Shown piece after piece: positions 34,415-45,267 of a stretch of DNA of 64,000 nt; the first letter of the stretch is position 1; each line of letters begins with the position of its first letter. Origin of the DNA: Shewanella sp. AS1 (GTDB lineage: Bacteria; Pseudomonadota; Gammaproteobacteria; Enterobacterales; Shewanellaceae). Position numbers and translations under genes: made by a program. Under the pieces are notes generated by a model that saw only the letters and a list, made by a program, of their open reading frames with translations, ran no database searches and was not told the DNA's origin. The stretch covers positions 620,001 to 684,000 of the forward strand of contig NZ_JAKCLJ010000001.1 in the NCBI RefSeq assembly GCF_021412565.1. Reading direction: 5' to 3'.

Positions 34415-35239
34415 CTAATCGACGATGCGTAAAAGCTCGTTGATACCCACTTTACCGCGGGTCTTGGCATCGACTTTTTTGACGATAATCGCAGCGTACA
34501 GGCTGTAGGTGCCGCACTTCGATGGCAGGTTACCCGATACCACAACTGAGCCAGCAGGTACGCGGCCATAGTGAATTTCGCTGGTTTCACGATCATAGAT
34601 GCGGGTGCTCTGGCCGATATACACGCCCATGGAGATCACTGAACCTTCTTCAACGACCACGCCTTCAACGATTTCAGATCGCGCGCCGATAAAGCAGTTG
34701 TCTTCGATAATGGTAGGACCTGCCTGCAATGGCTCCAGCACGCCGCCAATCCCGACGCCACCGGAAAGGTGCACGTTCTTACCAATTTGTGCACAGGAAC
34801 CGACAGTCGCCCAGGTGTCGACCATAGTGCCTTCATCGACATAGGCACCTAAGTTGACGTAAGAGGGCATCAGCACAGTATTTTTGGCGATAAAAGAGCC
34901 TTTACGCACAGCCGCAGGGGGAACGACACGAATAGCTTCTTTCTTAAAGCGCGCCTCGTCATAGTCGGCAAATTTCATTGGGACTTTATCGAAATACTTG
35001 GTTTCCGCGCCATCAACGACCTGGTTATCGAAAATACGGAAAGAGAGCAGTACCGCTTTTTTCAGCCATTGATGCACATGCCATTGGCCGTCAATTTTCT
35101 CGGCAACACGAGCCTCGCCGCTGTCTAACATGCTGATAGCTTGTTCAACATCGGCGCGCACAGCGGCATCGACTGTGCTTGGTGTGATCTCTGCGCGAGC
35201 TTCAAAAGCCGCTTCTATACGTTGGCGTAAAGCCTCCAT
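34415..35239 (-). CDS. dapD: Tetrahydrodipicolinate N-succinyltransferase
   Basis: DapD makes N-succinyl-2-amino-6-ketopimelate in the lysine/diaminopimelate pathway. It is a left-handed beta-helix enzyme: the hexapeptide repeats run through about residues 105-225 (for example [20 protein letters not shown]). A start at TTG 35251 is open, but the ATG at 35239 has GGGAG seven bases upstream and gives 274 residues, the E. coli length. It is separated from glnD by 34 bp and is probably in the same transcript. Confidence 0.96.
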   Translation of the reverse strand: MEALRQRIEAAFEARAEITPSTVDAAVRADVEQAISMLDSGEARVAEKIDGQWHVHQWLKKAVLLSFRIFDNQVVDGAETKYFDKVPMKFADYDEARFKKEAIRVVPPAAVRKGSFIAKNTVLMPSYVNLGAYVDEGTMVDTWATVGSCAQIGKNVHLSGGVGIGGVLEPLQAGPTIIEDNCFIGARSEIVEGVVVEEGSVISMGVYIGQSTRIYDRETSEIHYGRVPAGSVVVSGNLPSKCGTYSLYAAIIVKKVDAKTRGKVGINELLRIVD

Positions 35240-35273
35240 AACATCTCCCAATTATGTTTGAAAATAAATCCTA

Positions 35274-37850
35274 CTAGAATTCGTTGATTGGCTCAGACAG
35301 GGCCTGGATTAGCGCCTGACTCAGCTCATCTTGTTCTGTTTCATTCAGTTGCAGCCCCTCGGCGGTCTGCAAAATAAAAAAGTCTTCCGCCCGCTCACCT
35401 ATGGTAGTGATCTTTGCGGCAAGCAGCGTCACCTTACAACGATAGAAAATATCACCCACTTTGGCGAGTAATCCTGGGCTATCGAGCGCAATTAATTCCA
35501 TCATGCTGGTGCCTTGCTTGCGTGACGGTAAGAAACTCACCTGAGTTGGCACATTAAATGGCTTCATCTGCCTTGGCAGTTTCTTAAACTTGGGCAGTTT
35601 TGTCATATCTGTGCTCAAGGCTTTTATCAGGGCCTTTTTCAGCCCCTGAATCCGCGAGATTTGCGAAACAGGGCTGCCATCTTGCTCTAAAATGACAAAA
35701 GAATCCAGTGCGTAACCATCTTTTGAATTCATGATGCTGGCGTCATGCACATTAATATTCTTGTTATCTAACACTGCCATAACAGTTGCGAACAATTTGG
35801 GTTTATCTGGGCTATAAACGAATAACTCAGTGCCGCCTCGGGTGGTGTGTTTCGAAATCAGCACAAAGGCCTCATCCTGTTTGTGCTTGAGAATCGCCTC
35901 TGCATGCCAGGCGATTTGATTGGGCTGATGACGTAAAAAATAATCCGCCTTAAAACGTTGCCACAGCAGATCTAAGCTCTTCTCTTTAATGCCTCTTCTG
36001 AGCAATTCTCGTTTCGCTTTTGCCTGATGCTCCCTAACCCGGCCGCGGATATCGACCGGTTTTTCCTTGCCGCGGGCCAGTACGCGCTGGGTGGAGAAGT
36101 AGAGGTCGCGCAGTAGAGAGCCTTTCCAGCTATTCCAGGTTTTTTCGTTAGTGGCGCAGATATCGGCCACGGTAAGGCAATAGAGGTAGCTTAGATGGAT
36201 AGCATCACGCACCTTGTCGGCAAACTCTGCCACAACATCAGGGTCTGAAATATCCCGTCGCTGGGCGGTGACCGACATGACTAAGTGATTTTCGACCAGC
36301 CAGCTTACCAGGCGGCCATCGTGTTTGTTAAGCCCATGCAGATCGCAAAACGCCTGAGCATCGGCTGAGCCTAGCTTGCTGTGATCGCCGCCGCGACCCT
36401 TGGCAATATCATGAAAAATCGCCGCTAACACCAGCAGGCCTTTCTTGGGGAGCTGATTGATCAGCACAGAGCCTAAGGGAAACTCCTCTTTCTGTTCGGC
36501 CTGAGAGAAGCGCTCGATATTCATCAGCAGCCTGTGGGTGTGTTCATCGACCGTATAAGCGTGAAATAGGTCGAACTGCATCTGCCCCTCAATATTGCGC
36601 CAGGCGGGCAAGTAAGAGGACATAATGCCGTGGCTGTGCATCAGCGACAGGGAGGTGATCCCGCGGGGATGACGCAGTATTTCTAAGAAGACGGCGCGGC
36701 AGCGTGGGTCGTCCATCAGGGGCGCTTTGAGGGCGCGTCTTGCCCGGCGAAGGCTGCGCAGGGTGGGGGCGTAAATGCCTTTGATATTGGAGTTACGCGC
36801 CACCAGTAGAAACAGCTTCATTATCTCGGCTGGATCGTCAAACACATCAGGGGCTAAGGATTCGATAAAGCTGCCTCTGCGCTGGTATTCCTCATCTATT
36901 GGCTGAATTTCCAGCGCTTTGGTGTGGCCCAAGGTGGCGCGCTTAAACAGTTGCAGCAGCATCTGATTGAGTTCCATTACCCGCCTTACTGTACGGTAAT
37001 AGCGTTTCATCATCTGCTCCACAGCTAGTTGAGTCGCATCCTTGTAACCCAGCAGCTCGGCGACTTGCCGCTGCATATCGAACAGCAGGCGGTTTTCATC
37101 GCGCCCCGAGATCAGGTGCAGGGCGAAGCGTAATCGCCACAGATAGTCTTGACATTCGAGCAGCTCATCGAGCTCACTCTGCTCTAAAAAACCGTGGGCC
37201 AGTAGCTCTTCGACACAACTTGCATTAAAGTAGCGCATCGCCACCCAGGTAATGGTTTGAATATCTCTGAGGCCGCCCGGGCAGGATTTGATATTGGGTT
37301 CTAAATCGAAGGCGCTGGCCCTGGCGTGCCTTGCCAGCTGCTCATCACGTTTGGCGACAAAAAAGGCACTGGCTGGCCAGAACTTGGCTTCACGCACGCC
37401 GTCATACAGGCCGCTAAACAGCGATTGGGGACCGCAAAGCAGGCGCGCCTCCAGCAGGTTAGTGGCTATGGTGATATCGCCAAGCCCCTGTTTTAGGGTG
37501 TCTTTGAGGCTGCGAACGCTGTGACCGACCTCAAGCCCTGCGTCCCATAGAAAGGCGATATATTGGCCTAGCAGGGTTTCGCCCTCTTTGGACAGTTTGC
37601 CTTCGATAAGAAACAGGAGATCCACATCTGAGTGGGGCAGGAGTTCGCCGCGGCCATAACCGCCCACGGCAATAAGGGCGATGGGCTGCTCATTCAGCTC
37701 GTGGGCTTGCCACTGCTGCGTAAGCAGCTTATCGACAAACTGGCAGCGCTGCCTGACTAGAGCCGTGACCGGTTCTCCGGCACTAAATTGCGCTAATAAC
37801 TCTTGATTGTGTTGCTTGGATGCGGATTTAGCGGTTAGCGCTGTATTCAT
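35274..37850 (-). CDS. glnD: Bifunctional uridylyltransferase/uridylyl-removing enzyme
   Basis: GlnD senses glutamine and modifies PII proteins. The 858-residue protein has a nucleotidyltransferase domain with [17 protein letters not shown] (Asp75, Asp77), an HD domain with [12 protein letters not shown] near 482 for deuridylylation, and two C-terminal ACT domains (about 690-770 and 795-858) that bind glutamine. The ATG at 37850 follows AGGGA. Length and order are normal. It is the middle gene of map-glnD-dapD, with 121 bp separating it from map. Confidence 0.97.
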   Translation of the reverse strand: MNTALTAKSASKQHNQELLAQFSAGEPVTALVRQRCQFVDKLLTQQWQAHELNEQPIALIAVGGYGRGELLPHSDVDLLFLIEGKLSKEGETLLGQYIAFLWDAGLEVGHSVRSLKDTLKQGLGDITIATNLLEARLLCGPQSLFSGLYDGVREAKFWPASAFFVAKRDEQLARHARASAFDLEPNIKSCPGGLRDIQTITWVAMRYFNASCVEELLAHGFLEQSELDELLECQDYLWRLRFALHLISGRDENRLLFDMQRQVAELLGYKDATQLAVEQMMKRYYRTVRRVMELNQMLLQLFKRATLGHTKALEIQPIDEEYQRRGSFIESLAPDVFDDPAEIMKLFLLVARNSNIKGIYAPTLRSLRRARRALKAPLMDDPRCRAVFLEILRHPRGITSLSLMHSHGIMSSYLPAWRNIEGQMQFDLFHAYTVDEHTHRLLMNIERFSQAEQKEEFPLGSVLINQLPKKGLLVLAAIFHDIAKGRGGDHSKLGSADAQAFCDLHGLNKHDGRLVSWLVENHLVMSVTAQRRDISDPDVVAEFADKVRDAIHLSYLYCLTVADICATNEKTWNSWKGSLLRDLYFSTQRVLARGKEKPVDIRGRVREHQAKAKRELLRRGIKEKSLDLLWQRFKADYFLRHQPNQIAWHAEAILKHKQDEAFVLISKHTTRGGTELFVYSPDKPKLFATVMAVLDNKNINVHDASIMNSKDGYALDSFVILEQDGSPVSQISRIQGLKKALIKALSTDMTKLPKFKKLPRQMKPFNVPTQVSFLPSRKQGTSMMELIALDSPGLLAKVGDIFYRCKVTLLAAKITTIGERAEDFFILQTAEGLQLNETEQDELSQALIQALSEPINEF

Positions 37851-37971
37851 TGTTATCCCTACAATTTGTAAAAGATAGCAAGGTGATGCTTGCTATCTCG
37901 ATTTGCCCGGTACAATTCTCGATACACTAGTGTGGCGGGTATTGAATAACGCTATCTCACTGCTGCCTAGT

Positions 37972-38769
37972 TTAATGGTTGATGATACGCGGGAAGTTTT
38001 CCTCTTCACGCAGCGTCAGTACTTCGACCCCCGTCGGTGTGACTAACAAAGTGTGTTCCCACTGAGCCGAGTTTTTACCATCAGAGGTGGTCACAGTCCA
38101 GTTGTCTTCTCTGTCTAATATTGTGGTATGGCGTCCGGCGTTGATCATAGGTTCGATGGTGAAACACATGCCAGGGCGAAGTAGGGTCTTGTCATTGTTT
38201 TTGTAGTGCATCACCTGTGGTTCTTCGTGGAAACCCGAGCCTATGCCGTGACCACAATAATCTGCAACAATACTGTACTTTTCAAGACCGCTTTTCTTGC
38301 CCTTCACATATTTCTCGATAATGGTGCCAATTTCACCCAGTTTCATGCCGGGACGCACTTTTTTGATCGCTTCGTAGAGGCTTTCCTGGGCGATGCGGCA
38401 CAGGCGTTTGTCTTTGGCGCTGACATCGCCAATGAGGAACATTTTAGAGGTGTCGCCATGGTAACCGTCTTTGATCACTGTGATATCGATATTGATGATG
38501 TCGCCATCTTTTAAGGCTCTGTCGCTCGGGATGCCGTGACAGATGACTTCATTGATTGAGGTACAGATGGACTTTGGGAAACCGTGATAGTCCAGTGGTG
38601 CAGAAATCGCACCTTGCTCCTCGGTAAATTTAGCGCAGATCTCATTAAGTTCATTGGTGGTGACCCCAGCTTTGACATGGGGCTCAATCATCTCTAACAC
38701 TTGGGCGGCCAGTTTGCCTGCGGCACGCATTTTTTCGATCTCTTCGGCTGTTTTTATCACTATACTCAT
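37972..38769 (-). CDS. map: Methionine aminopeptidase, type I
   Basis: Map removes the initiator methionine from new proteins at the ribosome exit. The 265-residue protein has all five metal ligands: Asp95, Asp106, His174, Glu206 and Glu238, plus His79 and His181 in the active site. It is divergent from rpsB, the standard arrangement in gammaproteobacteria. Confidence 0.97.
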   Translation of the reverse strand: MSIVIKTAEEIEKMRAAGKLAAQVLEMIEPHVKAGVTTNELNEICAKFTEEQGAISAPLDYHGFPKSICTSINEVICHGIPSDRALKDGDIINIDITVIKDGYHGDTSKMFLIGDVSAKDKRLCRIAQESLYEAIKKVRPGMKLGEIGTIIEKYVKGKKSGLEKYSIVADYCGHGIGSGFHEEPQVMHYKNNDKTLLRPGMCFTIEPMINAGRHTTILDREDNWTVTTSDGKNSAQWEHTLLVTPTGVEVLTLREEENFPRIINH

Positions 38770-38827
38770 GAAGCTTTCTCTTGTGTTTCTGTAGCCGCAT
38801 TTTTGGGTCTGCAGCTAAGCTAAAAAT

Positions 38828-38856
38828 TTGTGTTTGCGCTGGTATTATGGTATAAA
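38828..38856 (+). promoter_or_regulatory. rpsB-tsf promoter
   Basis: TTGTGT and TATAAA are separated by 17 bp and followed by a GC-rich discriminator (GCGCGCC), the mark of stringently controlled ribosomal promoters. Confidence 0.8.
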
Positions 38857-38862
38857 GCGCGC

Positions 38863-39060
38863 CGTTATGTTTGTCTCTGCTCCGATAGTCTTTGGCCTTA
38901 GGGCTTTTGCTATCATTGAGAGCGAATATGGCAGCCATTATACATGGCAATCACTAAATACTAAATCACACACGTATCGACACGTTCTCCGGGGTGCCTT
39001 TTAAAGGTCGGAGATATGGGATGCGTGGAGGTCTAACCCCTAATTTTTTAAGGTAAAAAA
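38863..39060 (+). promoter_or_regulatory. rpsB leader, candidate S2 autoregulatory element
   Basis: The predicted untranslated leader is about 198 nt. It includes pairing segments near the start codon (CACACGTATCGACACGTTCTC and later complementary blocks) and GGAGGTCTAACCCC. In E. coli and relatives the rpsB leader is bound by S2 to repress rpsB-tsf. Identity here rests on position and length, not on a fold I could compute. Confidence 0.5.
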
Positions 39061-39789
39061 ATGACTACAGTTTCAATGCGTGACATGCTTCAGGCCGGTG
39101 TTCACTTCGGTCACCAAACCCGTTACTGGAACCCAAAGATGAAGCCATTCATCTTCGGTGCGCGTAATGGCGTTCATATCATCAACCTAGAGCACACTGT
39201 GCCTATGTTCAATGAAGCATTAGCCTTCATCAGCAACGTTGCATCAAAGAAAGGTAAAATCCTTTTCGTTGGTACTAAGCGTGCTGCAAGCGAAGCGATC
39301 AAAGAAGCCGCAATTTCTTGTGATCAATACTACGTTGATAACCGCTGGTTAGGCGGTATGTTGACTAACTGGAAAACAGTTCGTCAATCAATCAAGCGTC
39401 TAAAAGATCTTGAAAGCCAGTCTGTAGACGGTACTTTCGACAAGCTGACTAAGAAAGAAGCGCTGATGCGTACTCGTGAGCTTGAGAAATTAGAAAAATC
39501 GCTTGGCGGTATCAAAAACATGGGTGGTTTACCAGATGCGATCTTCGTTATCGGTGCTGACCATGAGCATATCGCGATTAAAGAAGCTAACAACCTAGGT
39601 ATTCCAGTTGTTGCTGTTGTTGATACTAACTCTTCTCCAGACGGCATCAACTACATAGTTCCAGGTAACGATGACGCTATGCGTTCTATCCGTCTGTACA
39701 CTGAGTCAGTTGCTGCAGCGGCTAAAGAAGGTCGTGGCCAAGATCTAGCTGTTCAAGCAGAGCAAGACGGTTTCGTAGAAGCTGAATAA
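39061..39789 (+). CDS. rpsB: 30S ribosomal protein S2
   Basis: This 242-residue S2 has the start [19 protein letters not shown], the family opening, and the later [16 protein letters not shown] block. It binds 16S rRNA on the small subunit and helps recruit S1. Strong codon bias (CGT, GTT, GCT) sets it apart from its neighbours, as expected for high expression. It is followed by a partial terminator before tsf. Confidence 0.99.
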   Translation: MTTVSMRDMLQAGVHFGHQTRYWNPKMKPFIFGARNGVHIINLEHTVPMFNEALAFISNVASKKGKILFVGTKRAASEAIKEAAISCDQYYVDNRWLGGMLTNWKTVRQSIKRLKDLESQSVDGTFDKLTKKEALMRTRELEKLEKSLGGIKNMGGLPDAIFVIGADHEHIAIKEANNLGIPVVAVVDTNSSPDGINYIVPGNDDAMRSIRLYTESVAAAAKEGRGQDLAVQAEQDGFVEAE

Positions 39790-39832
39790 TAAGGCGAGAT
39801 TTGCCCTTATTAACCAAGAAACGTGATTGGTG

Positions 39833-39860
39833 AACAGGGGCCCTAGTGCCCCTGTTTTTT
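39833..39860 (+). terminator. rpsB-tsf attenuator
   Basis: Stem AACAGGGGC / GCCCCTGTT with a T run of six, between rpsB and tsf. Position matches the partial terminator known in E. coli, so it probably lowers rather than stops tsf expression. Confidence 0.85.
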
Positions 39861-39900
39861 CACATTTGATTTGTAGAGTTTTCTATAAGAGGATTTAACA

Positions 39901-40749
39901 ATGGCAATTACTGCTGCCCAAGTTAAAGAACTACGCGAGCGTACTGGCGCTGGCATGATGGATTGTAAAAAAGCATTGATCGAAACCGACGGTGACATGG
40001 AACTGGCGATCGATAACATGCGTAAGAGCGGTGCTGCAAAAGCGGCTAAAAAAGCAGGTAACATTGCTGCCGAAGGTACAATCCTAATCAAGCAAGGTGC
40101 TGGTTTCACTGCACTTCTTGAAGTTAACTGTCAAACTGACTTCGTAGCTAAAGATAAGAACTTCCTGGCTTTCGCTAACGAAGTACTGGATGCTGCTACT
40201 GCTGCTAAAATTGCTATCGCAGATCTACAGGCTCAATTCGAAGAGACGCGTGTTGCTCTGGTTGCTAAGATCGGTGAAAACATCAACGTTCGTCGCGTTG
40301 AGTACATCGATGGTGAAAACGTGGCAACTTACCGTCACGGCGACCGTATCGGTGTGGTTGTTACTGGTGAAGCTGACGAAGAGACTTTGAAGCACGTTGC
40401 TATGCACGTTGCTGCATCTAAGCCTGAGTACGTTAACCCAGAAGACGTTCCAGCTGAAGTTGTTGCTAAAGAACAAGCGCTTCAAATCGAAATCGCGATG
40501 AACGAAGGCAAGCCTGCTGAAATCGCTGAGAAGATGGTTGTTGGTCGTATGAAGAAGTTTACCGGTGAGGTTTCACTGACTGGTCAAGCATTCATCATGG
40601 AACCAAAGAAAACTGTTGGCGAAATTCTAAAAGAGAAAGGCGCGACTGTTTCTAACTTCATTCGTTTAGAAGTTGGTGAAGGTATCCAGAAGAAAGAAGA
40701 AGATTTTGCTGCTGAAGTTGCAGCGCAAATCGCCGCTTCTAAGGCTTAA
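39901..40749 (+). CDS. tsf: Elongation factor Ts
   Basis: EF-Ts is the nucleotide exchange factor for EF-Tu. The 282-residue protein has the N-terminal UBA-like domain ([19 protein letters not shown], residues 8-26) and the TDFVAKD core motif at 79-85 that contacts EF-Tu. Codon use is strongly biased. Start ATG 39901 with AGAGGA about 7 bases upstream. It is followed by a clear terminator, yet the growth-linked gene series continues with pyrH. Confidence 0.99.
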   Translation: MAITAAQVKELRERTGAGMMDCKKALIETDGDMELAIDNMRKSGAAKAAKKAGNIAAEGTILIKQGAGFTALLEVNCQTDFVAKDKNFLAFANEVLDAATAAKIAIADLQAQFEETRVALVAKIGENINVRRVEYIDGENVATYRHGDRIGVVVTGEADEETLKHVAMHVAASKPEYVNPEDVPAEVVAKEQALQIEIAMNEGKPAEIAEKMVVGRMKKFTGEVSLTGQAFIMEPKKTVGEILKEKGATVSNFIRLEVGEGIQKKEEDFAAEVAAQIAASKA

Positions 40750-40772
40750 TCGCCACTTGTAAGATACCCTAA

Positions 40773-40801
40773 AAAACCGCAGCAATCGCTGCGGTTTTAT
40801 T
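40773..40801 (+). terminator. Intrinsic terminator after tsf
   Basis: Stem ACCGCAGC / GCTGCGGT with a 4-base loop (AATC) and TTTTATT. Confidence 0.9.
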
Positions 40802-40812
40802 ATGCCAATTAG

Positions 40813-40843
40813 TTGCCGCATCTGGGCTTTTTTTCGATATAAT
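40813..40843 (+). promoter_or_regulatory. Candidate pyrH promoter
   Basis: TATAAT at 40838-40843 and TTGCCG at 40813-40818, a 19-bp spacing that is slightly long. About 40 bp before the pyrH ATG. Confidence 0.45.
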
Positions 40844-40882
40844 TGGTAACGTACCCATCGACATAGATTCAGGATAAATATA

Positions 40883-41629
40883 ATGAGCACAAACCCCAAA
40901 CCTGCTTTTCGACGTATTCTTCTTAAATTAAGTGGCGAAGCCCTCATGGGCGAAGAAGGCTTTGGTATCGATCCCAAAGTGCTGGATCGTATGGCCCAGG
41001 AGATTAAAGAGCTGGTAGAGCTGGGTATTCAGGTCGGGGTTGTGATTGGTGGTGGGAACCTTTTCCGTGGCGAAGGTTTGGCTAAGGCGGGCATGAACCG
41101 TGTTGTTGGTGACCACATGGGGATGCTGGCCACAGTGATGAATGGTTTGGCCATGCGTGATGCGCTGCACCGTGCCTATGTTAATGCACGCTTGATGTCA
41201 GCTATTCCACTCAAAGGTGTTTGTGACGATTACAACTGGGCTGAAGCGATCAGCCTGCTCAAGTCTGGTCGCGTGGTGATTTTCGCTGCCGGTACAGGCA
41301 ACCCATTCTGCACCACAGATTCAGCCGCCTGCTTGCGCGGTATTGAGATTGAGGCCGAAGTAGTGCTTAAAGGCACTAAAGTGGATGGTGTCTATTCGGA
41401 CGACCCAGTGAAAAACCCTGAAGCGGTCAAATTTGACGAGCTTGGTTATAGTGAAGTGCTGGATAAAGAGCTAAAAGTGATGGATTTGGCCGCCTTTACC
41501 ATGGCCAGGGATCATAATATGCCCATCTTAGTGTTCAACATGAACAAACCAGGCGCGCTGCGTCGTGTTATCATGGGCGAACAAGAAGGCACACTGATCC
41601 GCAGTGGTCGCGCAGCTCCCGCCGAATAA
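40883..41629 (+). CDS. pyrH: UMP kinase
   Basis: PyrH phosphorylates UMP to UDP in pyrimidine synthesis. The 248-residue amino-acid-kinase fold has [13 protein letters not shown] at residues 12-24 and GGGNLFRG near 59, with [14 protein letters not shown] near 140. Start ATG 40883 with AGGA about 10 bases upstream. Separated by 89 bp from frr. Confidence 0.98.
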   Translation: MSTNPKPAFRRILLKLSGEALMGEEGFGIDPKVLDRMAQEIKELVELGIQVGVVIGGGNLFRGEGLAKAGMNRVVGDHMGMLATVMNGLAMRDALHRAYVNARLMSAIPLKGVCDDYNWAEAISLLKSGRVVIFAAGTGNPFCTTDSAACLRGIEIEAEVVLKGTKVDGVYSDDPVKNPEAVKFDELGYSEVLDKELKVMDLAAFTMARDHNMPILVFNMNKPGALRRVIMGEQEGTLIRSGRAAPAE

Positions 41630-41718
41630 GTTTTGTTTTAAATAATGATAATGAGTGACTGTTGAGCTGTTATTGTTTAGATAAGTACAGTGACTAGTAA
41701 CCCAAAAGGATATGTAAC

Positions 41719-42276
41719 GTGATTAATGAGATCAAAGAAGATGCGAAACTTCGCATGAGCAAATGTGTTGAAGCGACTAAGACTCAAATGGCGAAAGTGC
41801 GTACAGGCCGTGCTCACCCAAGCTTACTTGATTCGATTAAAGTTTCTTACTACGGCACGCTGACACCGTTAAAGCAAGTGGGTAACGTGTCTATCGAAGA
41901 CTCTAGAACCTTAGCGGTTACTGTGTTCGATCAAACCATGATCCCTGTGGTAGAAAAAGCGATCATGAGCTCTGATCTGGGTCTAAACCCTATGTCTGCT
42001 GGCACCACTATCCGTATTCCTCTGCCAGCATTGACCGAAGAGCGTCGTAAAGACTTAATCAAAGTAGTACGCGCCGAGGCTGAGAACGGTCGTATTGCAG
42101 TACGTAACGTACGCCGCGATGCCAACTCTGATGTGAAAGCGTTAGAGAAAGAGAAAGAGTGCACCGAAGATGATGTGCGCCGCAGTGAAGATGAAATTCA
42201 GAAGTTTACCGATGCGCATGTTAAAATGATCGATGAGATTTTGGCTGCAAAAGAAGCGGAATTGATGGAAGTCTAA
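41719..42276 (+). CDS. frr: Ribosome recycling factor
   Basis: RRF splits post-termination ribosomes together with EF-G. This 185-residue protein is the normal size and ends in EAELMEV. The segment [13 protein letters not shown] (27-39) is the family core. It starts with GTG at 41719; AAAAGGA lies about 9 bases upstream. Confidence 0.98.
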   Translation: MINEIKEDAKLRMSKCVEATKTQMAKVRTGRAHPSLLDSIKVSYYGTLTPLKQVGNVSIEDSRTLAVTVFDQTMIPVVEKAIMSSDLGLNPMSAGTTIRIPLPALTEERRKDLIKVVRAEAENGRIAVRNVRRDANSDVKALEKEKECTEDDVRRSEDEIQKFTDAHVKMIDEILAAKEAELMEV

Positions 42277-42300
42277 TCTCCTCGCTTACTGACTAGAGTT

Positions 42301-42345
42301 AACACGCCGTGTGGGGGTATACTACACGGCGTTTGCTATTTTTAA
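42301..42345 (+). terminator. Hairpin, possible weak terminator after frr
   Basis: A 9-bp perfect stem ACGCCGTGT / ACACGGCGT (42304-42312 with 42324-42332), then TTGCTATTTTT. The T tract is broken, so read-through to uppS is plausible. Confidence 0.55.
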
Positions 42346-42357
42346 GGGTTGTATTGG

Positions 42358-43152
42358 ATGTCAATCGGATCTCAATCTAGCGCTGAACTTGCTAATCATG
42401 CACTGACAGAGCTAGTGAAACAGTCTATTCCGCAGCATGTTGCTATCATAATGGATGGTAATGGCCGCTGGGCTCAGGCTCAGGGTAAGCCCAGAGTCAT
42501 GGGGCACAAGGCTGGGGTCAAGGCCGTTAGGCGCGCCGTCAGTAGTGCCAGAGAGATGGGGGTCGGCTCACTTACCTTGTTTGCTTTCTCCAGTGAGAAT
42601 TGGCGCCGACCCGATAAAGAAGTTAGCTTATTGATGGAGCTTTTTTTTACCGTATTGCAGCGGGAATTAAAGTTGCTGCATAAGAATGGTGTGCGTCTCA
42701 ATATCATTGGAGACATCAGCCGGTTTTCTGCCCGCCTGCAGAAACAGATCGCGAGTGCGATGGAGAAAACCGCAGACAATGATGGTTTGATTCTCAATGT
42801 GGCGGCAAATTATGGCGGCCGTTGGGATATCATTCAAGCCGCGCAAACCTTAGTTAAACAGGTGGAAGCTGGCGAAATCGACAGCAGTCAAATCACCGAA
42901 GAGCGACTAAGCCAGCATTTGAGCATGCAAAATCAGCCGGAAGTTGATTTAATGATCCGCACAGGTGGAGATTACCGCATCAGTAATTTCATTTTATGGC
43001 AGGCCGCCTATGCGGAGTTGGTCTTCACTGATGTATTATGGCCTGATTTTGATGAGTCGACGTTCAAAGACGCGGTAGACGTTTTTGCCACTCGTCAGCG
43101 CCGTTTTGGTTTAACAGGGTCGCAAATAGAGACCTTGCAGGCCGAAGAATAA
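42358..43152 (+). CDS. uppS: Isoprenyl (undecaprenyl) diphosphate synthase
   Basis: This cis-prenyltransferase makes the C55 lipid carrier for peptidoglycan and O-antigen. The catalytic Asp is in [13 protein letters not shown], and SENWRRP and the terminal [11 protein letters not shown] are present. I take the ATG at 42358 (MSIGSQSS, 264 residues), with AAGGG 9-13 bases upstream, over the TTG at 42349. Here the RTGGDYR has Tyr where many homologues have Glu or Gln. It leads a series of envelope genes. Confidence 0.96.
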   Translation: MSIGSQSSAELANHALTELVKQSIPQHVAIIMDGNGRWAQAQGKPRVMGHKAGVKAVRRAVSSAREMGVGSLTLFAFSSENWRRPDKEVSLLMELFFTVLQRELKLLHKNGVRLNIIGDISRFSARLQKQIASAMEKTADNDGLILNVAANYGGRWDIIQAAQTLVKQVEAGEIDSSQITEERLSQHLSMQNQPEVDLMIRTGGDYRISNFILWQAAYAELVFTDVLWPDFDESTFKDAVDVFATRQRRFGLTGSQIETLQAEE

Positions 43153-43170
43153 AAATAAGAGGGAAGATTT

Positions 43171-44028
43171 TTGCTAAAACACAGAATAATAACAGCAGTA
43201 TGGTTAATCCCTGTGGTCTTGGGGGCCATATTCTTCTTACCTGTGGAGTTTTTTTCATGGGCATTGGTGGCCGTATTTTTAGTTGCCGCTAAAGAGTGGG
43301 GACGCATCATTGATAAAAATTGCAATATCACTCAGTGGAGTTTCACCATTACCATAGGGATATTGCTGGCGGCGTTGAACTTGTTTGTCCCAGCCCATGA
43401 CATCTGGTTTAGGGGGCATCTGCATCCTATCTATTTAGCGATTCTTATCATAGGTGCATTCTGGTGGGCTATCTCTTCACTCTTAGTGATCACTTACCCT
43501 AAGAGTGCTTCTCTGTGGCAACGCAGCCACATGCTTAAGTCCATGTTTGGCCAATTGACCCTTATTCCTTGTTTTACAGCGCTTGTGGCACTAAAAGGCT
43601 TAAGCTCGTCAATGTCTCCCTATTACGGTGGCGCCCTGGTTTTCTTGGTTATGCTAACCGTGTGGGCCATGGATTCAGGGGCTTATTTTGCCGGTAAAGC
43701 CTTGGGCAAACATAAGTTGATGCCCAATGTCAGCCCAGCAAAAACCATTGAAGGATTAGTTGGCGGATTGGTAACCACTATGGTTGTGGTGGCCTTAGTG
43801 ATGTTGTTATCGCCCGCACAGGAGCTAGGACTCATTGTCTGCGTGACCCTATTTGTTGCTATGATTTCTGCAATAGGGGATCTGTCTGAAAGTATGTTTA
43901 AGCGGGTTGCCGATATTAAAGACTCAGGCACGATTTTACCCGGTCACGGCGGCGTGCTCGATCGCATTGATAGCCTGACAGCTGCCTTGCCTATCTTTAC
44001 GCTAATCTATATCGCATTCTGGATGTAA
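43171..44028 (+). CDS. cdsA: Phosphatidate cytidylyltransferase
   Basis: CdsA makes CDP-diacylglycerol, precursor of all phospholipids. The 285-residue integral membrane protein has about eight hydrophobic segments. The family signature near the C-terminus reads SMFKRVADIKDSGTILPGHG and continues with LDRIDS. It begins with TTG at 43171 preceded by GAGGGAAG; no close ATG is in frame. It is 18 bp after uppS. Confidence 0.96.
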   Translation: MLKHRIITAVWLIPVVLGAIFFLPVEFFSWALVAVFLVAAKEWGRIIDKNCNITQWSFTITIGILLAALNLFVPAHDIWFRGHLHPIYLAILIIGAFWWAISSLLVITYPKSASLWQRSHMLKSMFGQLTLIPCFTALVALKGLSSSMSPYYGGALVFLVMLTVWAMDSGAYFAGKALGKHKLMPNVSPAKTIEGLVGGLVTTMVVVALVMLLSPAQELGLIVCVTLFVAMISAIGDLSESMFKRVADIKDSGTILPGHGGVLDRIDSLTAALPIFTLIYIAFWM

Positions 44029-44031
44029 TTG

Positions 44032-45219
44032 ATGCAAAACATGGTGATTCTTGGGGCAACAGGTTCCATCGGTGCCAGTACCCTCAGCGTTATTGAGCAG
44101 AATCCTAACGACTATCGCGTCTATGCGCTAGTCGCTCACACCAATGTGGACAAGATGTTGGCCTTGTGTCTGGCTCACAGACCTAAGATCGCCCTTATGG
44201 TCGATGAGGCTGCGGCGCAAAGACTCAAGCAAAGCTTACCTTCGCAGCTCAATATCCAGGTCTTGACAGGTGAAGCCGAGTTGCTGGCCTTAGTCAGCGG
44301 TAGTGAGGTGGATACTGTGATGGCGGCCATAGTGGGCGCCGCCGGTCTGCCAGCCACTTTGGCTGCCGTAAAGGCAGGAAAACGGGTGCTGCTGGCGAAC
44401 AAAGAAGCCCTGGTGATGTCGGGTCGCCTGTTTATCGATGAGATGCAGCGCTCAAACGCTCAGGTTTTGCCTGTCGATAGCGAGCATAATGCTATATTTC
44501 AATGTCTGCCCCATCAGGTACAAGAGGAGATAGGTGCCTGTCGTCTCGACGATGCGGGGATCGCCTCTATTTTGCTTACCGGTTCTGGTGGCCCTTTCCT
44601 CAATTCCGATCTCGATTTGCTTGCGGATATGACACCAGAGCAAGCCTGTAAGCATCCTAACTGGTCCATGGGACGGAAAATCTCTGTCGACTCGGCCAGT
44701 ATGATGAACAAAGGGCTTGAGTATATTGAGGCGCGCTGGCTGTTTAATGCCAGCAAGGATCAGCTTAAGGTGATCATTCACCCTCAGAGTGTGATCCACT
44801 CTATGGTGCAATATAAGGATGGCTCTGTGTTGGCGCAGATGGGTAACCCAGATATGCGAACACCAATTGCGCATTGTATGGCCTATCCAGAAAGAATTTA
44901 TGCCGGCGTTGAACCTTTGGATTTTTTCAAAGTCGGACAATTAAGCTTTCTTGAACCCGACTTTAACCGCTTCCCCTGTCTGGCATTAGCGATTGACGCC
45001 TGTGAGCAGGGACAAGAGGCAACGACTGTTTTAAATGCCGCCAATGAGCTGGCGGTCGATGCCTTCTTAAATGGACAGATCCGCTTTACCGATATTGCCA
45101 AAATTAATGAGCAGTGTCTGACAAAAGTTGCGCAGCAGAGTTTGCACAGCCTAGAGGCGATTTTGGCCCTAGATGGGGAAGCTCGACATTTGGCTGCAGA
45201 GTTGATTAAACGACTTTAA
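44032..45219 (+). CDS. dxr: 1-deoxy-D-xylulose 5-phosphate reductoisomerase
   Basis: Dxr (IspC) is the second enzyme of the MEP isoprenoid pathway and makes the substrate that later feeds uppS. Visible are the NADPH loop [14 protein letters not shown] near the N-terminus, [12 protein letters not shown] near 124 and [11 protein letters not shown] near 149 with its metal-binding Asp and Glu. The open frame also includes a TTG at 44029. I take the ATG at 44032 (395 residues), with a further ATG at 44041. The gap to cdsA is 3 bp. Confidence 0.97.
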   Translation: MQNMVILGATGSIGASTLSVIEQNPNDYRVYALVAHTNVDKMLALCLAHRPKIALMVDEAAAQRLKQSLPSQLNIQVLTGEAELLALVSGSEVDTVMAAIVGAAGLPATLAAVKAGKRVLLANKEALVMSGRLFIDEMQRSNAQVLPVDSEHNAIFQCLPHQVQEEIGACRLDDAGIASILLTGSGGPFLNSDLDLLADMTPEQACKHPNWSMGRKISVDSASMMNKGLEYIEARWLFNASKDQLKVIIHPQSVIHSMVQYKDGSVLAQMGNPDMRTPIAHCMAYPERIYAGVEPLDFFKVGQLSFLEPDFNRFPCLALAIDACEQGQEATTVLNAANELAVDAFLNGQIRFTDIAKINEQCLTKVAQQSLHSLEAILALDGEARHLAAELIKRL

Positions 45220-45267
45220 TTAATCGGATTTAGTTGTATTTGGCTTGAGTCTTAATAAAGGATTGTA

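Noticed and set aside
38684..38950. Minus-strand frame covering the map start and rpsB promoter
   Set aside because: Overlaps the map start in another frame and the rpsB promoter, and has no ribosome site.
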